A stretch of DNA of 55,511 nucleotides from positions 1 to 55,511 of the forward strand of contig JAHILH010000002.1 of the NCBI GenBank assembly GCA_018897195.1, read 5' to 3'. The notes beneath the pieces are model-generated. The model had not been told where the DNA came from and did not search any database. It saw only the letters and a program-made list of their open reading frames with translations. Shown here piece by piece: positions 44,342 through 52,524 of the stretch. The position numbers and the translations under genes are program-made. Source of the stretch: Patescibacteria group bacterium (GTDB lineage: Bacteria; Patescibacteriota; Patescibacteriia; Patescibacteriales; UBA12075). The number at the start of each line of letters is the position of its first letter. Within the stretch, counting starts at the first letter, position 1.

Positions 44342-46073
44342 TATAATAATTGCATCTTTGATTTTTGGGGCGGTTAATATTTTTACTAATTCCGCGAGCG
44401 CTGCCGGCGCTTCATTGTATCTGACACCATCAACCGGAACCTATGTGATTGATGGGGAATTTACAATCTCGGTTAAATTAAATACAGGTGGTCAAGTGGT
44501 TAATGCAGCTGAGGGCGCATTAAGCTATGACGCTGCTCTTTTGGAGGCGGTTAGTATTAATCGCAATGGCGCAGTCTTTAACTTGTGGACCACTGAACCA
44601 GTTGCCACGGGTGGTAATATTAAATTTGGTGGCGGTGTGCCGATGCCTGGTTATAATGGTGTAAGTGGACATGTCTTGAGCGTGAAGTTTAAGGCTAAAG
44701 CGCCAGGCGTGGCCCAAGTTAATTTTACCTCTGGTGCAGTTTTGGCCAACGATGGTAAGGGTACAAATATTTTGGCTAGTATGGGTGTCGGTAGCTATAC
44801 AATTTCTCCAAAAATAGAAGCACCAACGTCAGGCTTGGAAGATAAGACTGTTGATAGTGACAAGGCACTGCAATTAATAAATGAGAAGGTTGTGGCTTCT
44901 GGTGAGGAATATAATCATCCTAAAATTGAATCAATAACCAATCCTGATCAAAATACTTGGTCAAAAAATCCTAATGTAAAATTTAATTGGATACTACCAG
45001 CGGGTACTAAGGATGTAGCTTTTGTTTTAAATAAAGAGCCGGTTTGGAATTTGGCAGCAAAATCTGAAGGGGCTTTGTCTGAGAAGGAATATGTTGGCGT
45101 AGAGGATGGTCTTTGGTATTTTCATTTGCGCTTTAAGGATGCGAAGAAGTGGGGCACAGTTGCCACTTATCGTGTCATGATTGATACGCGTCCGCCTAAT
45201 CCCTTGAATGTGAAGATTAATGATATCGGCGTTGGCGAGTGGCCGGAGTTATTGTTTAACGCCGCAGATGCTGAATCAGGTTTAGGTGATTATGAAATAT
45301 TTATTGGTAGCCTGGAACACCAGTCCTTTACCTTATCTGGACAAGAGACGATGTTAAAAATTTCGGCTTTAAGCGTTGGTGACCATACAGCCATGGTAAA
45401 GGCCAAGGATAAGGCAGGTAATGAAATTGTTTCAACAATAAAGTTTGTTATCAATCCAATTGAATCTCCAAAAATCTTAAGCTATCAAGAGGAAATGAGA
45501 TCAGCTAATGATTTTTATCTCAGCGGTACAGCTTTGCCAAATGTTGGCGTGATTTTATATTTACAAAGAGATAATGAGTTGGTGGCGAGTAGTACGGTGC
45601 GAAGTGATGCCAATGGCGCTTGGTTCTTTGTGGGTGATAAGAAATTAGCTAACGGACGTTATGTGGCCTGGGCCGAGGCAGTCAATGCCAATGGTATCAA
45701 GAGTAATCCGAGTGAGAAGGTGACCTTCATTGTTTCGCCACCAATCTTTGTTACGATCGGCAACTTTGTAATTAATTATTTCACAGTTTTCACAAGCTTG
45801 TTGTTCTTGATTGTTTTAATCATATTTCTGGTTGGCAAGGTTCGTGGTAGGTTAAAAAAAGAAACAGTTGAAGTGGAAAATGTCTCACGTACAAACCTAG
45901 ACGAGTTGGAAGCATTTATTGATCAAGAGTTTGCAAGATTGAAGAAATTTGAGGGCAAGGTTAATTACACGCAAGAGAAGAAAAAAATGAAAGACGGCTT
46001 GCGGGCACGGGTGGGGGCAGTTGAGAAGAAGATTTTGAAGGAAGTGAAGGATGTGGAGGATATTTTGAAGTAA
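44307..46073 (+). CDS. Membrane-anchored cohesin-domain protein (588 aa) with cytoplasmic coiled coil
   Basis: After a signal sequence (NIIIASLIFGAVNIFTNSAS) residues ~33-165 form a clear cohesin domain: ASLYLTPSTGTYVIDGEFTI, VNAAEGALSYDAALLEAV, GNIKFGGGVPMPGYNGVSG, VLANDGKGTNIL. Two or three Ig-like domains follow (~205-310, ~315-385, ~390-480). A TM (~500-520; VFTSLLFLIVLIIFLVG) leads to a ~70-residue charged coiled-coil tail inside the cell. It could thus tether dockerin-bearing proteins to the membrane. It is the last gene of the cluster; a terminator follows. Confidence 0.85.
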   Translation: MRRKIINTIFGNIIIASLIFGAVNIFTNSASAAGASLYLTPSTGTYVIDGEFTISVKLNTGGQVVNAAEGALSYDAALLEAVSINRNGAVFNLWTTEPVATGGNIKFGGGVPMPGYNGVSGHVLSVKFKAKAPGVAQVNFTSGAVLANDGKGTNILASMGVGSYTISPKIEAPTSGLEDKTVDSDKALQLINEKVVASGEEYNHPKIESITNPDQNTWSKNPNVKFNWILPAGTKDVAFVLNKEPVWNLAAKSEGALSEKEYVGVEDGLWYFHLRFKDAKKWGTVATYRVMIDTRPPNPLNVKINDIGVGEWPELLFNAADAESGLGDYEIFIGSLEHQSFTLSGQETMLKISALSVGDHTAMVKAKDKAGNEIVSTIKFVINPIESPKILSYQEEMRSANDFYLSGTALPNVGVILYLQRDNELVASSTVRSDANGAWFFVGDKKLANGRYVAWAEAVNANGIKSNPSEKVTFIVSPPIFVTIGNFVINYFTVFTSLLFLIVLIIFLVGKVRGRLKKETVEVENVSRTNLDELEAFIDQEFARLKKFEGKVNYTQEKKKMKDGLRARVGAVEKKILKEVKDVEDILK

Positions 46074-46087
46074 AAAATTATTTAGAT

Positions 46088-46121
46088 AAAAAAGTCGCTA
46101 ATTATAGCGACTTTTTTGTTT
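46088..46121 (+). terminator. Terminator of the cohesin/dockerin cluster
   Basis: The stem AAAGTCGCTA/TAGCGACTTT with a 4-nt loop is followed by T6. Confidence 0.9.
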
Positions 46122-46133
46122 TTTAAAACTATA

Positions 46134-46162
46134 TTGACAAAATGATAAAAAAGTGCTATTAT
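46134..46162 (+). promoter_or_regulatory. Promoter of the 46230-47750 genes
   Basis: TTGACA (46134-46139), 17-nt spacer, TATTAT (46157-46162). A ~60-nt leader precedes the first Shine-Dalgarno sequence. Confidence 0.7.
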
Positions 46163-46229
46163 TAAGCTTCGTACCTTGAAAAATGGTTATTTTTTAGAAA
46201 ATTAATCTATATAGAAAAAGGAGAATGAA

Positions 46230-46676
46230 TTGCGGAATCGAACTTTGCATGAAAGAGTGATGGGGGCTTGCATGATTAAGGCCTTGAATGTTGCCAAGAA
46301 AGCGGCAACGCTTGAGGAAATGATTGCAATCTACAAAGAAGAAATGAGGGCGTTTAACGCTATTGAATCCGCCAAAAAAACGCCTGACATCAATACAGCT
46401 ATAAAAATAGTGCGTTTGAAAACCGGTTCGGTGCGGTCTCGCTCCGGCAAAACCGGTTTTATGCCGGAACAAGGAGATCTTGTCAGGGGTGCTGTTGAGC
46501 ATTTTGATGGCGCTTATGTGCCCGGACTCGGTATTGTTAACAATGAAAACCTTGCCAATGCGCTGGGTCATGACGAGAGTTCAGTAGTCGTGGCGAAAGG
46601 TTGGCGCCAACGGGAAGCTCTGACCAGGGATATTCTCGATCAGCAGGAGGTAGACAATCTTCTGCAGGCTATGTGA
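46230..46676 (+). CDS. Hypothetical protein (148 aa), TTG start with strong Shine-Dalgarno
   Basis: No family is recognised. It is a soluble, helical, basic protein (KALNVAKKAATLEEMIAIYK) with a Gly/Ser/Arg patch (KTGSVRSRSGKTGFMPEQG). The TTG at 46230 is preferred because AAGGAG (46218-46223) lies 6 nt upstream; the ATG at 46225 is out of frame and too close. Codons are richer in G and C than in the neighbouring surface genes. It is followed by two further genes with strong Shine-Dalgarno sequences. Confidence 0.7.
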   Translation: MRNRTLHERVMGACMIKALNVAKKAATLEEMIAIYKEEMRAFNAIESAKKTPDINTAIKIVRLKTGSVRSRSGKTGFMPEQGDLVRGAVEHFDGAYVPGLGIVNNENLANALGHDESSVVVAKGWRQREALTRDILDQQEVDNLLQAM

Positions 46677-46713
46677 ATGATTTTATTTTGAAAATTTAAG
46701 GAGGTTTTCGGAT

Positions 46714-47151
46714 ATGAAACAGAAAGGTTTTGGTGGGAAATTTGTTCTTACGCCTGAGGAGAAGGCTATTTTAGACCGGGAGATGTTAGGTGAGTTCGAA
46801 AGATCAAAAGCCTTTCTAGTGGTTGATGTGAATATAAGGCAAGTTGATATTTCGAAAGTCCCTCGGGATATTCAAAATAAGATTGCTGCGCTTTGCGGAA
46901 AGACGGGAACAATTATTTCGTTCGTCGCCGTAAAAACTTCAGACTGGATTCCGTCTCATCGCCATAAAGATGACTGCGAGATTTATTTTTACGGCAAAAA
47001 TGCCAGTGTCCGGTTATTTGATGTTGATCAAAAAATCATTAATGACCATGACCTGGGCGCAGATGATTTTGCAGTGACGTTCAAGGGGGAGTCGCATGGG
47101 ACAAATTGCGGTTCTGGAGCGCATTCTGTATTTGGGGTAAAATTTACCTGA
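46714..47151 (+). CDS. Cupin-like small protein (145 aa)
   Basis: The C-terminal half shows a cupin-like metal-binding pattern: SHRHKDDCEIYFYG (H-x-H-x4-E-x4-G) near residues 90-103, followed by an aspartate-rich loop and GESHGTNCGSGAHSVFGVKF near the end. Cupins bind a metal in a beta-barrel and serve as enzymes, isomerases or sensors. The N-terminal half (~1-65) is charged with a VVDVNIRQVDIS strand. AAGGAGG (46698-46704) stands 9 nt before the ATG. It is a candidate small-molecule-binding protein; the substrate is unknown. Confidence 0.65.
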   Translation: MKQKGFGGKFVLTPEEKAILDREMLGEFERSKAFLVVDVNIRQVDISKVPRDIQNKIAALCGKTGTIISFVAVKTSDWIPSHRHKDDCEIYFYGKNASVRLFDVDQKIINDHDLGADDFAVTFKGESHGTNCGSGAHSVFGVKFT

Positions 47152-47166
47152 ATCAAATTTGGTTCC

Positions 47167-47194
47167 GTCAGAGTTCTTGCAAAAAAACTCTGAC
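47167..47194. promoter_or_regulatory. Hairpin just upstream of the 47214 Shine-Dalgarno
   Basis: The perfect 9-bp stem GTCAGAGTT/AACTCTGAC with a 10-nt loop ends 6 nt before AAGGAG (47201-47206). It has no T-run, so it is not a terminator; it may guard mRNA stability or translation. Confidence 0.45.
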
Positions 47195-47213
47195 AGAACA
47201 AAGGAGAACCGCC

Positions 47214-47750
47214 ATGCTGATAAATATTATTGCCGTCCTGATATGTATTGTGATGTTTTTCGAATATCGTGAAAAAAACAAAAAGACCTTGGAAGAACTT
47301 GCCGAAACCAATAAGTGGTTTGATGGCTGCAAGGATGATTTGTCTGATGTAACTGCAATGAGACACAATGTTGAAATCGTGAAGTTTCCCGATGGAAAAC
47401 ATTATGCCGTGCTCAGCATCTATTCCGCACTAAAAAGTCTCGTGCGCATGGACATGCTTGTCCAGGGCAGAGGTGAGCAAATGCATCATGACCCAAAAGA
47501 TGTGGTGCAAAAAAGAAAACAATACGATACTTGCTACCTGGTGTATGACGAATCTACTTCGAGTGAGACCAGAATTCCCAGCATGGCCGTTGGTGAGCGG
47601 ATGCTCATTTTTCCAGTTCCGGAAGGTCGGGAAAAAGATCTCTCATTCAAAGTTAGGGCAGTGTACCAAGAAGAATACATGGGGAATATGCAAACATTTG
47701 TTGAGAGTGATTTGTTTCTGGCTACGCGGACACATGCAGTTCGTCAGTAA
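47214..47750 (+). CDS. Hypothetical membrane-anchored protein (178 aa)
   Basis: The ATG at 47214 is chosen because AAGGAG stands 7 nt upstream; the frame is open further upstream but without a start signal. The first ~17 residues form a TM (INIIAVLICIVMFFEY); the rest is soluble, with a mixed alpha/beta domain (CYLVYDESTSSETRIPSM). No family is recognised. It ends the three-gene unit, with a strong terminator. Confidence 0.7.
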   Translation: MLINIIAVLICIVMFFEYREKNKKTLEELAETNKWFDGCKDDLSDVTAMRHNVEIVKFPDGKHYAVLSIYSALKSLVRMDMLVQGRGEQMHHDPKDVVQKRKQYDTCYLVYDESTSSETRIPSMAVGERMLIFPVPEGREKDLSFKVRAVYQEEYMGNMQTFVESDLFLATRTHAVRQ

Positions 47751-47780
47751 CAGCAAACAGACCCAAGAAAGAAGGTTTCA

Positions 47781-47819
47781 AAAGGGCCAAAGACGCAATA
47801 ACGTCTGAGGTCCTTTTTT
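47781..47819 (+). terminator. Terminator of the 46230-47750 unit
   Basis: An inner stem AGACG/CGTCT and outer AAAGGGCC.../GGTCCTTT pairing run into a T-run. Confidence 0.85.
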
Positions 47820-47951
47820 ATTTGTATTATTTTAATTGAATATTTTTTTTGACTTTAATATAGCTTTAATTTATAATATGTAGAATATAAGGGAATATAA
47901 ATAATATTAGTTGAATTTGCAGAAAATATCGCAAATTCGTATTTTTTTTCT

Positions 47952-50918
47952 ATGGAAAATAACGAAAATAAGAGTAATTTTGCCAAGATGGAGGAGGAAG
48001 TTTTGGGATTTTGGGACAAGGGCGATATATTTGAGAAAAGTGTAAAAAGAGAGGCGCCGAAGGGGGAGTATGTTTTTTATGACGGACCGCCGTTTGCGAC
48101 GGGTTTGCCTCATTATGGTCATATTGTCGGTAGCGTCATGAAAGACGTTGTGCCGCGTTTTTGGACGATGAATGGTTATCGTGTTGAACGTAAATGGGGT
48201 TGGGATTGTCATGGCTTGCCGATTGAAAATATTGTTGAGAAAGAATTAGGCTCGAAGAATAAAAGTTATATCGAGGAACACGTGGGCGTCGCCAAGTTTA
48301 ACGAACTGTGCCGGGCTAATGTTTTGAGTTACGTCAGTGATTGGGAAAAGATTATCAAGCGCTTGGGTCGTTGGGCGGATATGAAAAATAGTTACCGCAC
48401 GATGGACTTGGATTATATGGAATCGATCTGGTGGGTCTTTAAAGATTTGTTTGACAAGGGCTTGATTTATGAAGGCTATCGCTCAATGCACGTCTGTCCG
48501 CGTTGTGAGACAACTTTGTCGCAATCAGAAGTGGCAGAAGGGTATGCTGACATTAAGGACTTGTCGGCGATTGCGAAGTTTGAATTGGTGGACGAGCCGG
48601 GAACTTTTGTGTTGGCGTGGACGACTACGCCTTGGACATTGATCGGAAATGTGGCGTTGGCGGTTGGCAAAGACATTGATTATGTTAAAATTCGTGAAAA
48701 GGGAATCGTTTCCGTTGCTCCTATTGGTCAGGCATATCAGACATCTGAAAATAGAGAAATTTATATTATGGCAAAAAATTTATTTGCCAAAGATGATCAA
48801 AAATTGGTTCGTTATGAAATAGTTAGTGAATTCAAGGGCACTGATTTGATTGGTAAGAGATATCAGCCCTTGTTTGGTTATTATGCCAAAGATCAAGAAT
48901 TAGAAAATCACGCCAATGGTTGGCAAATTTACGATGCCGATTTTGTGACAACTACTGATGGTACCGGTGTGGTACATATTGCCCCAGCGTTTGGTGAAGA
49001 TGATATGAATTTGGGTAAGGCGAAGAATTTGCCGTTTATTCAACACGTGGCAATCAATGGTACTTTCAAGGAAGAGGTGCTTGATTTCCCTGGCTTGAAT
49101 GTGAAGCCGATTGGGGATCATATGAGCACGGATATTGAGATTATAAAATATTTAGCGCATCACAATGGTTTGTTCTCGAAGGAAAAATATGAGCATAGTT
49201 ATCCGCATTGTTGGCGCTGCGATACACCTTTGATCAACTACGCGACTTCTTCTTGGTTTGTAAACGTAAGCAAGATTAAATTGCCGATGTTGGAATTGGC
49301 GCAGGATATTAATTGGTCACCGCAACACATCAAGGAAGGCCGTTTCGGCTCTTGGTTAGAGGGCGCGCGTGATTGGTCAATTTCACGTCAGAGATTTTGG
49401 GCATCAGTAATGCCGGTGTGGCGTTGTGAAAATGAAGGTTGTGATCATCAAGTAGTCTTGGGTTCAGTTGCTAAATTAAAAGACTTAAGTGGTGTGCAAG
49501 TGACTGATTTACACAAACATGTGGTTGATGAGGTGACCTTTCCTTGTACTAAGTGTGGTGGCGTGATGCATCGCATTCCTGATGTCTTGGATACTTGGTT
49601 TGATTCCGGTTCAATGCCGTATGCACAGATGCACTATCCTTTTGAGAATAAAGAAAAGTTTGAAAAGAATTTCCCGGCGGAATTTATTGCTGAGGGGCAA
49701 GACCAAACTCGCGCTTGGTTTTATTACCAACATGTCTTGGCGACTGGCATCAAACAGAAGCCGGCTTTCAAGAATGTTATCGTGAATGGTATTGTCTTGG
49801 CCGAGGATGGTAAGAAGATGTCGAAGAAGTTAAAGAACTACCCTGATCCATCTTTATTGTTTGACAAATACGGCTCTGACGCACTTCGTTATTATCTTTT
49901 GACTTCACCGGTGATGCTGGCTGAGAATTTGAATTTTTCGGAAAAGGGAGTATTGGAGGCAGTGCGTAAAGTGAATATGATTTTGTGGAATGTTTATAAG
50001 TTTTATGAATTATTTGCAACTGATGTTGTTTTGGAAGGAGTGGAGCAACCAACGGAGTCACAGAATGTTTTGGATAAATGGATTTTGGCACGTTTGAATC
50101 AGTTGATAACTGAAGTGACAAAAGGTATGCATGAATATAATTTACCAAAAGCGACACGACCGATTATAGAATTTATCGACGATTTGTCGACTTGGTATAT
50201 TCGTCGTTCAAGAGATAGATTTAAGGGTGATGATGAGGCGGATGCAAAGAACGCCTTGGCGACCACGAAACACGTCTTAATTGAATTAGCAAAATTGATG
50301 GCGCCCTTTACGCCATTTATCGCTGAGCAAGTTTGGCAGAAGGTAAGTGGACATGATTTTGGCGATGTGAATCAATCAGTTCATCTTGAAGCGTGGTCTA
50401 ATGCGGGTCAAGTGAATGTGACTGTTCTAAAAGAAATGGAGCAAGTGCGCAAGATTGTGGAGATGGGACTGGCTGAGAGAGATAAGGCGGGAATAAAAAT
50501 TCGTCAACCATTAAATCAATTGTTGATTAAAAATTATGACCTACGAACAGACTATGAAAATCTCTTAAAAGATGAATTGAATGTTGAGAATGTGATAGCA
50601 GAGCCGGGAACTGAAAATTTAGTAATTGAATTGGATTTGGAAATCACGCCAGACCTTAAACAAAAAGGTATCAAGCGCGAACTAGTTCGCAATATTAATT
50701 CCTTGCGCAAGAATGCTGATTTATCAATCGGCGATGACGCGGAGATTTATTATGAGACTGAGAGTGAAGTCTTAAAGACTGTCTTGGAAAAATTCGCGGC
50801 AGAGATTATGAATGATACTCTTGGTAAGGCAATCAAATTTGGCGTTGAGCAGGTAGGTGATTCAAAAGAATTTAAAATTGATGGTGAAATGATAAAGTTG
50901 GGAGTACGGAAAATATAA
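47952..50918 (+). CDS. ileS: Isoleucyl-tRNA synthetase
   Basis: IleRS charges tRNA-Ile and edits valine. The 988 residues show the class I HIGH motif as GLPHYGH (~51-57) after PFATG, the tryptophan-rich WGWDCHGLPIE, the CP1 editing domain (~190-400; AWTTTPWTLIGNVALAVG, TTDGTGVVHIAPAFGEDD), KMSKK at ~620-624 and the anticodon-binding domain (~690-840). It is of the eukaryote-like/long-CP1 type judged by length and sequence. The ATG at 47952 follows a T-rich leader without a Shine-Dalgarno sequence. Confidence 0.96.
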   Translation: MENNENKSNFAKMEEEVLGFWDKGDIFEKSVKREAPKGEYVFYDGPPFATGLPHYGHIVGSVMKDVVPRFWTMNGYRVERKWGWDCHGLPIENIVEKELGSKNKSYIEEHVGVAKFNELCRANVLSYVSDWEKIIKRLGRWADMKNSYRTMDLDYMESIWWVFKDLFDKGLIYEGYRSMHVCPRCETTLSQSEVAEGYADIKDLSAIAKFELVDEPGTFVLAWTTTPWTLIGNVALAVGKDIDYVKIREKGIVSVAPIGQAYQTSENREIYIMAKNLFAKDDQKLVRYEIVSEFKGTDLIGKRYQPLFGYYAKDQELENHANGWQIYDADFVTTTDGTGVVHIAPAFGEDDMNLGKAKNLPFIQHVAINGTFKEEVLDFPGLNVKPIGDHMSTDIEIIKYLAHHNGLFSKEKYEHSYPHCWRCDTPLINYATSSWFVNVSKIKLPMLELAQDINWSPQHIKEGRFGSWLEGARDWSISRQRFWASVMPVWRCENEGCDHQVVLGSVAKLKDLSGVQVTDLHKHVVDEVTFPCTKCGGVMHRIPDVLDTWFDSGSMPYAQMHYPFENKEKFEKNFPAEFIAEGQDQTRAWFYYQHVLATGIKQKPAFKNVIVNGIVLAEDGKKMSKKLKNYPDPSLLFDKYGSDALRYYLLTSPVMLAENLNFSEKGVLEAVRKVNMILWNVYKFYELFATDVVLEGVEQPTESQNVLDKWILARLNQLITEVTKGMHEYNLPKATRPIIEFIDDLSTWYIRRSRDRFKGDDEADAKNALATTKHVLIELAKLMAPFTPFIAEQVWQKVSGHDFGDVNQSVHLEAWSNAGQVNVTVLKEMEQVRKIVEMGLAERDKAGIKIRQPLNQLLIKNYDLRTDYENLLKDELNVENVIAEPGTENLVIELDLEITPDLKQKGIKRELVRNINSLRKNADLSIGDDAEIYYETESEVLKTVLEKFAAEIMNDTLGKAIKFGVEQVGDSKEFKIDGEMIKLGVRKI

Positions 50919-51030
50919 ATTATTTTATTAAAAAATATATAAATTAACGAATTTATTAATTGGAATTTAACAATTGTCTGCCCTGAGCGGATCGGCCCTG
51001 GCCTGAATAATTCTTAGTTTACAGAAAAGT

Positions 51031-51375
51031 ATGGCAGTAAAAAACATTGGAGCTCGAGAAATGAAAGAGCTTTTAGCAAGCAGAGAGAGTGTCGAAATAA
51101 TCGATGTTCGTGAACAAGACGAATATGACATTATTCACATCAAGGATTCAAAATTAATCCCCATGAGTCAGATTCAGGAAAGAGCTGATGAAATTGATTG
51201 GAGCAAGGAAGTGGTCTTTATTTGCCGATCTGGAGCACGCAGTGGCGTAGTTGCTAACTTTTTAGCCGACAATGAGAAAAAGATTTCCAATCTTCGTAGT
51301 GGTATTTTTGAGTGTTATCGTGATGGTGATTGTCAATTAGAGATTTTGAAAGAGCAAATTGGAATGTATTTCTAA
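51031..51375 (+). CDS. Single-domain rhodanese
   Basis: This 114-residue rhodanese-fold protein carries the active loop CRSGARSG with catalytic Cys65, and the conserved DVREQDEYDIIHIKDS at ~25-40. Such proteins carry a persulphide sulphur for transfer. The next gene is a ThiI-like PP-loop enzyme, whose E. coli counterpart has its own rhodanese domain, so this protein may be its sulphur donor. The two are separated by an inverted-repeat element. Confidence 0.9.
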   Translation: MAVKNIGAREMKELLASRESVEIIDVREQDEYDIIHIKDSKLIPMSQIQERADEIDWSKEVVFICRSGARSGVVANFLADNEKKISNLRSGIFECYRDGDCQLEILKEQIGMYF

Positions 51376-51383
51376 TTAAATCT

Positions 51384-51479
51384 TTGTCATCCTGGAGCAA
51401 AATATGATGTCGTAATAGAATCTTCCGCTTTGGATGTTTTAAATTTCGAAGATCTTATCGCTTCGTTCCAGGATGACAA
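51384..51479. repeat. Inverted-repeat element between rhodanese and PP-loop genes
   Basis: TTGTCATCCTGGA (51384-51396) is mirrored by TCCAGGATGACAA (51467-51479) around ~70 bp. The inner sequence (CGAAGATCTTATCGCTTCG) resembles the widespread GTCATCCTGAGCGAAGC-type intergenic repeats. Its right end supplies an in-frame ATG (51473) for the next gene. Confidence 0.65.
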
Positions 51480-51487
51480 GACAGTCT

Positions 51488-52498
51488 ATGAATAAAAAAA
51501 TTAGAGCTTTAGTATTACTTTCCGGCGGACTCGATTCGATGCTGGCAGTTAAAGTTTTGCAGGAGCAGGGGATAGAAGTTGTTGGACTTAGTTTTAAGAG
51601 CTGTTTTTTTGATACGCTCAAAGCGCGCGAGTCGATTGGGCAGTTGGGAATTGAGCTTAAGGAGGTGGATTTTAGTATCGACCACTTAAAAATGACCAAG
51701 AATCCTCCGAATGGTTATGGCAAGAATATGAATCCGTGTATTGATTGCCATGGCATGATGTTGCAATATGCCAAAAGAATTATGGAGGACGAGGGTTTTG
51801 ATTTTGTGGCGACAGGCGAAGTCTTGGGACAGAGGCCCATGTCGCAAAATCGAACCGCCCTGCAACGAGTGGCGAAAATATCTGACCTGGGAGATCGTCT
51901 CTTAAGACCTTTATCTGCGAAATTGCTAAATGAAACTGAGTTGGAGCGCATTGGAAAGATCGATAGAGGTAAATTGCAGAACGTTGAAGGGCGCGGACGC
52001 GATAAGCAATTTGAATTAGCCAAAAAATATAATATCACAGAATACCCATTTCCCGGTGGTGGCTGTTTATTAACAGATGTTAGTTTTGGGCAAAGATTGA
52101 AGACTTTGTTTACTAATTGGCCAACATGCGATATTAATGATGCCGCTATCTTAAAGACGGGGCGGATTTATTGGTTTAATGTCCAAAGTGATCGTATTTT
52201 AGCCTTGGTGGGTAGGGATATGCAGGATAATGAAAATATGTTAAAATTAATAAAGGAGGATGATGTTTTGGTTGAATTGGTTGACGAGATTGGTCCAACT
52301 ACTTTAATCAGAGGATTAAAAAATTTAAACAAGGAGGAACAAATATTAAGTATTGATGTTCCTAATGCTCTAAATTTTGCCAAAGAAGATTTTTTGGAAA
52401 CAAAAACCGAGGCAGATATTCTCCAAATAGTAGCCACTCTTACCGCTTATTACGCAACCAGACTAAGAGGGAAAACTGTTAAAGTTCGCATTAAATAA
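51488..52498 (+). CDS. PP-loop ATPase, ThiI-like tRNA thiolation enzyme
   Basis: The N-terminal domain has the PP-loop SGGLDS at 12-17, the motif that activates tRNA uridine with ATP, and a C84-x2-C87 pair in NPCIDCHG. A GGGCLLTD stretch lies near 185-192, and the C-terminal ~120 residues resemble the NFACT/DUF814-type RNA-binding domain (LIRGLKNLNKEEQ). It lacks the N-terminal THUMP and the C-terminal rhodanese of E. coli ThiI. The ATG at 51488 is preferred over 51473, which lies inside a repeat. It probably thiolates tRNA; s4U8 formation is likely but MnmA-like chemistry cannot be excluded. Confidence 0.75.
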   Translation: MNKKIRALVLLSGGLDSMLAVKVLQEQGIEVVGLSFKSCFFDTLKARESIGQLGIELKEVDFSIDHLKMTKNPPNGYGKNMNPCIDCHGMMLQYAKRIMEDEGFDFVATGEVLGQRPMSQNRTALQRVAKISDLGDRLLRPLSAKLLNETELERIGKIDRGKLQNVEGRGRDKQFELAKKYNITEYPFPGGGCLLTDVSFGQRLKTLFTNWPTCDINDAAILKTGRIYWFNVQSDRILALVGRDMQDNENMLKLIKEDDVLVELVDEIGPTTLIRGLKNLNKEEQILSIDVPNALNFAKEDFLETKTEADILQIVATLTAYYATRLRGKTVKVRIK

Positions 52499-52524
52499 TC
52501 TTAAAATACTTAATTTTTAAATTT

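Noticed and set aside
40799-46073. The cohesin/dockerin cluster as a cellulosome
   Set aside because: No glycoside hydrolase or carbohydrate esterase is encoded in the window; only the interaction domains are present.
46225-46260. ATG at 46225 as start of the 46230 gene
   Set aside because: It is in a different frame, ends after 11 codons and is only 1 nt from the Shine-Dalgarno sequence.
47106-47213. Upstream extension of the 47214 gene
   Set aside because: It overlaps the cupin-like gene and includes the hairpin; the Shine-Dalgarno sequence clearly points to 47214.
50975-51000. GC-rich CCCTGAGCGGATCGGCCC stretch before the rhodanese gene
   Set aside because: It may be a decayed intergenic repeat, but only one short copy is visible, so there is not enough support.
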